DNA of 64,000 bases from Athripsodes cinereus. Its lineage: Eukaryota > Arthropoda > Insecta > Trichoptera > Leptoceridae. A model generated the notes under the pieces. The model did not search any database. It saw only the letters and a list, made by a program, of their open reading frames with translations, and was not told the origin of the DNA. A program made the translations under genes and the position numbers. The stretch spans positions 33,121,542 to 33,185,541 of the forward strand of contig OX388305.1 in the NCBI GenBank assembly GCA_947579605.1, read 5' to 3'. How positions within the stretch are numbered: the stretch's first letter is position 1; every line of letters starts with the position of its first letter. Shown here piece by piece: positions 11,201 through 23,200 of this stretch.

Positions 11201-14200
11201 AGGTACTACCTAAAACAATATTCTTTATCCAACTAAAACTCACGTGATCTTAAGAATATTATCATCTCAAATTACATGGACCATGAGCTAGATAATAATA
11301 ATAATATTGGATATTATTCAGAAAGCTTTATTGTGTAGGCAACAACAACAAAAAATAATAGACCATTACTAACAAAAGGTCTAGTCTAGGTATGGATTCA
11401 GTAAATTTATAATAACCTTCATTAGGGAGAAAGGATGATTCAAACTCAAGTTGATAAGCAATATTATCTTCTTATATATTCCAGAAATAGGAAAATATCC
11501 CAAGGTAACTCAGACGTAGCAGAAATGGGTCCGGTGAGACGAAAAAGTATCCTCCACAATTCGGTTGATAACGTTTCATTAAATAGTCATCATTCCAGTG
11601 GTAAGTTTGGGTAATCAAATACTTTCTTTAATTATTTTGAGTTTTTGCTATCTGTACATATGTGTATATATCTATACCTTAGAATGACAGCATAGGATAT
11701 AACTTTTTCACCATTGTAAATTGTCACTTTATTCCTGAATTTATTAAAATTATTACCTTATTTACATGTCACTCATTGACTCTTAATAAATTGTCCACAT
11801 TAAATATTTATTTCTGGTTTCAACATTTTCAGTGTTCTATTGACTCTAAATATTGTGAATTATATAAAATCCATTTTTTAAAACTATATACTTCTTGACA
11901 TCCCATTTATTTTTATTTGAAAGACTTGCATAAATACTCCTTGTTGTTTATTGAAAATTTGACTAGATTACCTACTATTGAATTGACATAATATTATGAT
12001 CCATTGATTTTTTTTTCTTTATATTGATATTGAAAATTATGTTATTCTTTTTTTGTTATTTTGTTGACTTGTAATTAAAATTCTGTCTTGATTCGTTATA
12101 TGAATTATGTATGTACATTTTCTACATGTAAAAGCTAGCACCATGAATTTTTAATAAATAAATAAATTATTTTTGAAATTTTCTTGCATCGATTTTATTA
12201 ATACAATATTATTTTAGTAGAAAGGCCTACCTTCAATGACTATAGAATCAAGAAGATATCAACAACGGAATCAATTAATTCTAGACGAATGACGTTTGTC
12301 CAAGAAGACACTATACACAGGTAACTTCACAAGTACGGAAATAAATTTATTTTGAATACAAAAAAAAATATTTTTTCAGATAGGATAATAAATTTGTTGT
12401 CCTTTTTCACTTTTAGATCATGGTGGTATTTATTCTGTAAAAAATGCCACGGAGAAGACACAACACCATCGTGGGAACCTCCACATTGGCAAAAAATCTG
12501 TCCTTATCCCATGTGTCCCACCTACAGACAGTTTGCTCAAATCGTTGGATTAATTTTAATTGGTAAATTTAATAATCATATTAATTTGTTAAGAATACCA
12601 AAAAGTGTGGACTGACTATAATTATTTTAATATTACTTAGATATTTATATTATACTCCATGGCATTTACTTATATTCCTACTACTACTACTATACCATCA
12701 CAGCATATCCCACAAGTGGGGTAACCAGCAGACCAGCTGCATATAAAACATGCAAGCTGTCTTCTCCGTTCCAATATAAAATCAAGACATTCAGAATGGG
12801 TGGCAAACTTCATAGCTGAATTTAAGATGTAAAATGTCTTATTTTTTCGAACACTTGCCTTTTACAGGACACTCGAAAACTTATGGAGAAGAGTGGGAGA
12901 CCAATTCTTTACCGGGTGCTCCACGGGATATTTACTTATATATACTTCTCATAGATGGAAGAAATCACTTCAAAGTGATAATCTCGCCACTGCATATCGT
13001 CCTAGTATTTTAAACTTTTCATTGTTCTATTAACGCTGTTTTATAATGATGATGTGCAAAAAAAATAATAAGAATCGAAAAAAGCGAGCAAAATAAGAGA
13101 TATTGTTTTCTTTCACTTAATAAATTAATTGAATATAGACGCCTTTCGGATAAGTCTACCTACAGAGCTAGACTGTAAAAAAAAACAGTTTTAATGTGAC
13201 TGCAAATATAAATAGAAATGCTGAAAAAATCAAACTAATAGATTTTTTTTAAGTTATTCCTGATAAATCTATCAAACTTGGTGTGAGAAAAGAAGTAATG
13301 AAGGATTATATTATAGTTCCACCTACAATCCTACATCCTCCTAATATTTAAAATAATATATTATTTATTTTAATATGGACAAAAAAGAATTCTGTCTATT
13401 TATAAATCTGTCTCTATTATATAAAAATAGATTAAATATGCTCTATTTATAAATCTCTCCTTTAATTATTCTCGATCGCCATAATTGAATAATTCATATT
13501 ACATGATAGACACTGAAGTGGACAATCATCATATTTTGATATATTACAATAATCCCACACTTGATTTATTATGAATCATATTAAGAATTTATATTAGGTA
13601 TAATCCTCTTCCTTCTTGACAATGATAAGGTATTTATTAGTTTATCAGTGAAATTTTATCTTTCGAGTAATACCGGCTAGTTGATAATTCATGTCACGTG
13701 TTAATAGTTGCAACTCATTCATAGTGATTTTGCTAGGTAAATAAATTTATTATCAAAGATATTTAATTTACTTTACTTTACTTTACTTGACTGACTGAAT
13801 GTGGTTCACATCTTGACGGTAGAGTCTTCAACTTCTGTTTGAGAGTTCACTTTGCCAACTTTGCTCTTATGTCAATATCATTAGACTTAGATTGATATAT
13901 TTAAAAAGATTTTAGATCATATATCATGATTTAGATATTCAAATCTTGAAAGATGAATACTTTTTCATTCACATAAAATAGGGATGATTTTATTAATTTT
14001 TAAGGTATTATGAATAGTGTATTCGTACAAAAGAAACAGCAAATATGAGAGTCAGATGAAACATTTAAATTAATTAATTAGGTTCTATTTCATGAATATT
14101 ATTTCTAGGTATCCTGGTTTGGGGAGTGGTATATTCAATTCTTGGTAGTACCGCCGCGCCTGGAGGGCAACTGTTCGGCCTCGCTGCTCTAGCTTTGGCG

Positions 14201-17200
14201 GCTCACGTCGGAGGATTCCTCATGTTTAAGTTGACAACTCTTCCAGCTCTAATCGGGATGTTGTTAGTTGGCATACTGATGCAGAATGTGGGTTTAGTAG
14301 ATTTAGAGAGCAATCACTTCTCTCATGTTCCAAAAGAACTGAGGTAAACATATTTTTGAGGACATACAAAATAATAATTCATTTTTTAGATATATCTGGG
14401 TTTTGTTCTAAAATCAAATACAACCTTATACACCTTTCACAGTAAGCTACTTAAAGCTTGTGTCGTGAAAGGGGAGTGTTTGTACATATTAAAAATATAT
14501 ATGCAGGAAGGTATATGCAAAACACGTATGGTGGTTGGCTATCTGCTGGTATAATCTTATACTTTTAGTAGGTAAGGTTTGACAATATACATAAAGAATT
14601 TTATTTAGTCACTTTAAAAAATTATAATTTTATATTTATTATTTCAGAAAATTTGCCCTTGTAATTATTTTGACAAGGGCAGGACTAGACTTGGATCCTC
14701 CTGCAATGAAGAAATTATTTTTTACTGTATTAAAATTAGGATTAGTGCCATGGATCATTGAATGTGTTGTAATTGCTGTAATGACACATTTCTTGATGGA
14801 TCTTCCTTGGGATTGGGGTAAATATTTTTTATTTGTGATTTATAAAAAGTCCAGTAATCTTTTTTCTATATTTGACAAAATAAAGACAGAATAGTCAGAC
14901 AGTTCTTTTTTTAACTGAATGAATCTCTAATTTCCATAAACATCATAAACGAAGTTTATTTATAGCTAAAATAATTTAGTCCTTCTAGGTATCCAGTCTG
15001 AACTCTTTTTTATATTATGATCCATGGAAACTATTCAAATGGAATATAATGTTTCATTAGATAATGATAATATATTTAACATAACGTCGTTGCATATCGA
15101 AAAAGGGACATGTGAATTCATAAATGTTTTGACATTTCTAGAATAAACAGCTTATAATGATATCATAACCATTTTATAAAGTGATTCTTAGTATCAAATA
15201 TTAAAATTCAATACTTAAAGAATAATATCACATGCCAATAAAAAGTCCAAACTACAATTTTAATGCCTTATAGAGGAAAGGGCTTTGTTGGTATAGATTA
15301 TTAATGTTAAATATCCTCACAGATTCACTGTGTACATATTTTCCCTTTCTTACATATACAATTTGCAGAAGGCTTGATAAGTAAGAAAATTGATTTGATT
15401 CTAAATGATTATATTAAATTACATAATGTGATTAAAAAGGAACGAAATGAAATAGTAATATTTTTACTTACATGAAAATATGCTTTCCACTAAGTTTATT
15501 CACCAATAATAATTTAACAATAAAAAATGTTAGTAATGTGTTAGACTAAAATATGTTGTCGGCTGAACGTTCAAAAGAGATCTGAAGCTATCTAACTATT
15601 CATTCTTTCCACAAGCCATAGTTATTAAGGAAATAGTGGTTAAGGAAAAATCTAGAACTCACATCAGGAAATATTCATCGCCATCTACCTATAATAGTTG
15701 TAAACTAATACCTAGCTAGCTACCGAGGTGTTTAGTAAATCTCTTCTACATGTGTTTCTCGATACTTCAGGTAGATGTCGCCACAGCCTTAATGAATAGT
15801 TTTAAAAGAGTATGCCTAAATAAAAATAAGCGCACATGTCTCTTTTTGAGTATGCAATGACGATAACATACATTTGTATTTCAAAATATTAGAATTATTC
15901 CTACGTACGTACGTATTTTGAATAATTATTAGTATGTTTGTATAAACTTAATATCATGGCAGACTGTTGTAATTTTTTTTCAAATCGACAATTCATTTAG
16001 TTTCACTATCGATGGGAAAATTTACATTTAATATTATACTTACATTGTAATAATAATATAATCGTCGCTTAGTTGAAAAGTGAACTAATTCAAAATGAAA
16101 AAATTTGACAGTACGTTCATTATAAGCTTTTTTTTTAAATTTATTAATTAATATATTTTATGTTATGAATTTTTGACACAATCGGATATCGGGAACAGGA
16201 TTTTACTTAGTATATACTTTACTTACTATACAACATGCTTTTTTTAGTTACTAGACAACATACCTACCTAGTTAATACCTATTCAAATAGGTTGACTATC
16301 AGTGAGTGTGATCCATTGGAACGGAATTTACTAGTTAGTATAGTAATACAACATACCTACCTAGTTAATACCTATTCAAATAGGTTGACTATCAGTGAGT
16401 GTGATCAATTGGAATGATTAATCTAGAGTGGTTCAAAATATTATTAATAAAGGGTTGTTCAACAAGAACTTTGTTTTTTAATTGTGGCAACACCAGCAAC
16501 ATGATAGTTTTGACATTTAATTTTTTGACGTATTCGTAGTGGATGCATTGGCAATTGTTGCAATGAATTCAATTTCGCTTGAAAATCGCATTAAAATAAT
16601 TAAAATCCATTATGAAAATGGTGGTTCTGCTAAAGTGACATTTCGTCAAATTCGTGATATTTTCGGACAACATAATCGTCCTTCTGAGACCGCTATTAAG
16701 AATTTGGTCGCTAAATTTGAGTCGACAGACTCGATACAAAATGTGTTAACACCAACGCGTGTACGACCGGGTCGTTCAACTGAAAACATCGCAGCCGTGA
16801 GCCACAGTGTTGAAGCAGATCCAAATTTGTCAATTCCTCGACGTTCTCGACAATTGGGGTTATCCAAAACCACCACATGGCGAATTTTGCGTAAGGATTT
16901 GGCTTTGAAGCCTTACAAGGTTCAACTGGTGCAGGAATTGAAGTCGAACGACCATTCAAATCGCCGTAGATTCGCTCAATTCATTCAGGAACAACCCGCT
17001 GGTTTTTCTGAAAAAATCATTTTTTCAGACGAAGCCCATTTTCACTTGTCAGGGTACGTCAACAAGCAAAATTGCCGCATTTGGGCTTCTGAAAATCCTA
17101 GAGCAATTATTGAGAAGCCGTTGCATGCTCAGCGTGTCACTGTATGGTGCGCTATGTGGTCTGGAGGCGTGATTGGGCCGTTTTTTTTCGAAGATGAGAC

Positions 17201-20200
17201 TGGAAATGCGGTAACGGTCAATGGATCACGCTATCGCAAAATGTTGACAACTCAATTTTGGCCTATTATTGATGACGTGGATATCACTGACATGTGGTTT
17301 CAACAGGACGGTGCCACATGTCACACAGCCAATGAAACGATCAATTTATTGCAAACCAAATTTCCCGATCGCATGATTTCACGAAACTCAGCTGTTAAGT
17401 GGCCAGCCAGATCGTGTGATTTAACGCCACTGGATTATTTTTTGTGGGGCTATGTTAAGGACAGAGTCTATACGGAGCCAATCGAATCGATTGCAGCCTT
17501 AAAACTCAAAATCCGTGATGTGATTAGCGAAATAGTCCCGCCATTTTGCCAAAAAGTGATTAAAAACTTTGATGAAAGAATCGACATCTGTCAGCGTGCT
17601 CGTGGTGGACATTTGTCAGATATCATTTTTCATGCATAATTGCCAAACTTTTCTCTTTGTAATTCAATAAAAATTTTAATCATCTTCATCAAATTTTTTT
17701 GTTTTATTTTGTTTTAAAAAACAAAGTCCTTGTTGAAAAACCCTTTATATTTTAGCTATAATATCACAATAACATAATATTTTATTGTCGTTTGTTCATT
17801 TTGAATTATTGTCAGTTTTCTATTTAACCGACGATATAATTACAGGTTTATGCATTATTTATAGATAATTGAAAAAAACACAATATGTAGTTAACTTCCA
17901 AATGACTTTATTAACTTCGCGTACTAGTATTCGGAGACTCCCGTCTCCATCATCAGGCGATTAGTAAAAAAGTAAGACTTTTTTACTGAATACTAGTACG
18001 CGAAGTTAATAAAGTCATTTGGAAGTTAACTACATATTGTGTTTCTTTCAATTATCTTGAAATGGACTTCCGACAAGTACCTTCGGTCAACAACATTAAT
18101 GCATTATTTATATTTTTATCTCTTATAATTGTATCTGAAGTGTGCCATTGGCTAAATACATAAATAAATAAAATAAATAAAATAAATAAAATAAATAAAA
18201 TAAATAAAATAAATAAAATAAATAAAATAAATAAAATAAATAAAATAAATAAAATAAATAAAATAAATAAAATAAATAAAATAAATAAAATAAATAAAAT
18301 AAATAAAATAAATAAAATAAATAAAATAAATAAAATAAATAAAATAAATAAAATAAATAAAATAAATAAAATAAATAAAATAAATAAAATAAATAAATAA
18401 AATAAATAAAATAAATAAAATAAATAAAATAAATAAAATAAATAAAATAAATAAAATAAATAAAATAAATAAAATAAATAAAATAAATAAAATAAATAAA
18501 ATAAATAAAATAAATAAAATAAATAAAATAAATAAAATAAATAAAATATAATATTATGCAATATGTACGCTACATTCCTTTTATGAACATATTGGTCTTA
18601 AATCACTCGCAAACGAGTGGATGGTCTTGAGAAGAATAGATTCGAACAAATTGGTAGATTAAATGTTTGCCATATCAAACCATCACGAATTACATGTATA
18701 AAAATATTGCGATAAATTACAAATAATTAGATTAAAAAGCATGTAACTTTTACACCGAAGTATGAGAGAACGAATAACGATGAATACCTACGTAAAGAAA
18801 TTGTCATAAGTTTTTTTAATATAAATATTATAATAAATATTTAAAAAACTTTCAAATATAATCATTTCTTGGAAACATGAATGCTTATTAAATATCTAAG
18901 CAATGAATAACAATGATAATACGAGTATGTAGGAGGTTTGTTACATTTACATTATAAAGAATATCGCAGTTCGCAGAAGTACAAAAATATACGAATGTAC
19001 ATAATATTATCTTGTTAGTCTAAATCTCACTCGGATATTTATATAATACATCTGATTTATCTTTTTCATCCATCAGCTAACTTCCGAACGACACCCAATA
19101 ACATCACATGTCCTTTGTTAGTGATCCTTTTGAAGTTGTTCTGTACAAATATATTATTTTCATGACGCACCTACTACCTACATGCTACAACCATTGTTAA
19201 AGGAGAAGTTGACATAATTGACAACAGAGAAAAACTCTTAGGACATTTTTTCTACGAAGGTTTTTCTAAGCATTGTATAATATATATAATACAAGTCTTA
19301 TAGCTATGAAAAAAATATTTAGTTTATTTTCGTAATAATATTACTCACAATTATATTGTTAGAAAATTAAGATGCTTAACATTATATGGTTCAATTAATT
19401 ATAAATACAACACCTTTCTTTAAAGATATATCTGGGTTTTGTTATTAACCCAAATACAACCTTAAACACCTTTCATAGTAAGCTACTGAAAGCTTGTGGC
19501 TCTTGAAAACCGGCTCGAGTCCAATAAATGATCTCATAGTGAGAGAAATTGAAATAAGTGTGTGAGAAATTGTATGAATGTAAAGGAAGCAAAAGAAGTA
19601 TGTAAAGAGATATCTCCATGTAGATCCGTTCTCTCTGTCTAAACCACTTGAGTCATGACGTGAGGGTATAGATAGATAGATATTAATTTATTCCCTTAAG
19701 TGTGTTCGGTATCTTGATACCATACGGTTCTTCTGAAAATGGAATTTCTGAATATTGTTTACTCTGTGAACTCCTATATATGCTTATAATGTTGTACGAT
19801 GCACAAAAATATTATAAAATAGTTTTATTTACAGCAATTACATATTTTCTTTACTCTTTCCAGCATTTTTGTTAGGATCTATCATAGCTGCCGTATCCCC
19901 AGCTGTTGTGGTTCCATGTCTCTTCAGACTGCGAGAAAAAGGATATGGAGTAGCTAAAGGCATTCCAACTCTTGTATTGGCTGTGGCTGGTATTGATGAT
20001 GCGACTAGTGTTGCCATATTCGGTATAGTCTTTAGCGTGATGTTTTCTACATCATCTCTAACTTACACTATTGTACAGGTACGAATAAATTAACTAACGA
20101 ATCAAATGTTTATGTGTAATCGCTCATTATTATGTACGGAAAGTTTATAATGTCTTGACTCCATCAGATCTATCGAACCTGAAATTTCGGCGAACGCAAT

Positions 20201-23200
20201 CAATACAAGCAATTCATATAAGCTTATGTGAAAAAGCACCCTCTGGTCACAGTCTAAAACAGGGTCTCCAAATTTTAATGCCTTTGGGCCATAATGTAAT
20301 CTTTAGTATGTTTCAAGGGCCAAAACAGTTTTAATTTTTCTGCCTTCAACTATAGGTACTTCTAAATCACAATTACATTAATCTCATTAGCATTTTTTGT
20401 TTTATTGTGATTGGTGGGATTAATTTCAATTATTTATTAATTGTCAATATTTTTTATTTTATTTATTTATTTAACATAACAATTAATACAGATATAACAA
20501 TACATAGACTATTTGATAAAAACTTAAAACTAAACATCCTCCTTATAGAGACAAGTCTCGTGTAAAGGAGGGTATGCTTAAGTTAAGTTTTCTACGTCAT
20601 CATTTCTGTCGTAGAGTTTTAATTTACAAATAAACAAAACCGAGTAATTATCATTCTGTATTTTCTTCCTCAACTTATCATTGCAATAGTAACAACAATA
20701 ATAAGACATTGGCTTTCGCGGGCTGGATTGATGACTAAGTCTTAAGCTGTCGCGGATAGGATCGATGGCACTGGCGGGCCGGATTTGGCCCGTAGAGATC
20801 CCTGGTCTAGAATAACATATTTATTATCAGAAATTACTAGTAGGTGTAGGTATCTACGGTTATATCCAAAAGTCTGCTTACATTTACTGATGACAGTAAA
20901 ATTTACATTTAATTTTTTGTAAGATATGTTTAATATTTATGGCTTTGTATCTTATAGTACATTATATGCTTTTCTGTCATCATTCCAGGGTCCAATATCT
21001 ATAGTGGGTGGCATAGCATTCGGAATTTTATGGGGGTACCTACTGAAATATGTTCCAGAGAAAAACGATCCATTTGTAATTCCTCTGAGGGTGCTTTTGC
21101 TTCTCTTTGGGGGCTTACTCTCTGTACTTGGTTCTGAGTTGATCAAATATGACGGCGCAGGTAAATTGTATTTTATTATTTTTTTATGTATGCTTATTCG
21201 CTCTTATAAATTCAGAAATGTTTTTTTTTTGTAAATTTTTACAAAGAAAACAGTGTTACACGTGTTTTCAAATTAATTCCTAAGAATATCATTATATGAA
21301 TGATATTCAATATAACGAAATTCTATGGAAAAGATATTTTTTAAATTATCAAATTAGTTATTTTGATACACTCATATTGCTGGAATAAGAATATTATATT
21401 GCTTTCACTATCATCATCATCATGCCGCTTCTCTTTCAAGGTAGGCAGAAAGGATCGAACGCCATTTTTTCGTTTTTATTTTTTTCTTTATTGAGCTATC
21501 ATTTTTATTAATAAATCAATTCAATAAATATGAAAACAATACTCGTAGGTATATCCTTGCACAGTTTTCGTTTTCGATATCTTCTATTCCTTATGCATCC
21601 TGTCCTGTTCAATATGCTAACAACTGTCCATCCTGAAGGATTTGGTTTATGCAATATTGCAATTTGAATAAGAAGCATTTTATTCATAGAAATACTATAA
21701 ACACGTTGAAAACGTTTATATTATAATCACACGTTTTGAAGTCATGACATATTACTAAACATTTCATTGACATTCTATACTGACATTTCAATAATTTGTG
21801 ATTTAACTAAAGTTATGAATGTTATAAATTGATTCCCATTTGTGTTGAGTTATATTATATTAAAGATGTATGGATTATTCAGTAATTACTATACATTGTA
21901 TAAAACTTAAGGAAATAATGAAATTGCTTCCAGGACCTCTTGCTGTAATCACAGCTGCATTTGTTTCCTGTCTTCACTGGACTAGGGATGGATGGGATGT
22001 GGAATCAAACCCTGTGGCTACAGCCTTTGAAATCTTCTGGATGATCTTTGAACCAATTCTCTTTGGCATAACTGGTGCTGGAGTTAAAGTAAAGCACAAT
22101 CGAGAATTTTAGTAAAACATAAAAAAATGATTATCGTTGTAAATTCTTGAATTAATAATGAATGGTCTAACAACTGTAAATATTATTAAATTTTCAACAC
22201 CTAGCTTCATATTAAATGCACCGCTTCATTTTATTATGTAAAGTTGCTTATAGAAAAATATTATGTCTTTGTATTGATGAATATAATTCATTATTGTAGT
22301 TCATTCTTAAGACATTCAATAAAAATTGTAAGACCACCAATCGATCGCCCTTAAACGGTCCTTCCAGGAACACAGGGCAGAACCTTCTTTGTTCAGAGAG
22401 TCTTTACGCCAAATGTGTCACTTCTTCTCACGACAATCCTATCGCTCTGATGTAATAAAAATGTTTTTTTTATTTAAAGATCAACGTTTGGCTAGACTAT
22501 AACCATGTATTTTGTTATAGTTGGATGAGTTGGATGGAGAAGTGGTGTCTATTGGAGTTGGTTGCTTGTTTGCTGGTGTGATTATTCGAATTCTCATGAC
22601 AGTCGCTGTAGGCTTCGGGAGTAATCTTAATACAAAGGAAAAATTCTTCGTTGGACTCTCATGGATGGCTAAAGCAACAGTACAGGTACAATAATATAAG
22701 ACTAATAATCTTTTACTTTGAGTAAACATTTTTAATGTATAATAATTACTAAGCTATTTTCCTTACGTTAAAAATAATAAATTCCGTTCGTTTTTTTTTA
22801 CAGGCTGCTTTGGGTCCTATCGCTCTTGATTCCGTAAGAAATAGTGGCGATGCAACAACTATAAGATACGCCGAAAACTTATTGACAATGTGCATATTGT
22901 CAATCGTCGTTACAGCTCCATTAGGAGCCATTCTCATTTCAATTTCAGGTCCAAAACTTCTGACAAAGACGAAGAAAGCACCAGTAATGGAAGGTAAGAT
23001 CGATAATTATTAAAAATATATTTTTTTAAGAACTATGTTAATACGTAATGACAATTTTGGTAAATAAGCGATAAAAGTGGTATACAATTCTAGGACTACG
23101 TTCGAGACAAGTATGGACTGTTTCTTAAATTATCACGATAGCAAATAAGAAGGTATTATTTCGCCAAATGATACTCGTGGTAGACGTTGTTCGCACTTTC

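Larger units (their letters stand above)
14818..19863 (+). other. NHA intron 6, 5 kb, filled with repeats
   Basis: Holds an AT-rich repeat shared with 29388-29640 (15095-15270 and 15786-15860), split by an unassigned insert (15272-15785); a two-copy direct repeat (16252-16420); the mariner; a foldback; the 9-bp minisatellite; and a reversed SINE A fragment at 19424-19494. The remaining DNA has no gene signal. Confidence 0.6.

Noticed and set aside
18052..18561. Long open frame of Phe-Tyr-Leu and Phe-Ile-Leu repeats on the - strand
   Set aside because: It is the translation of a 9-bp tandem repeat; a period divisible by three cannot create stops.
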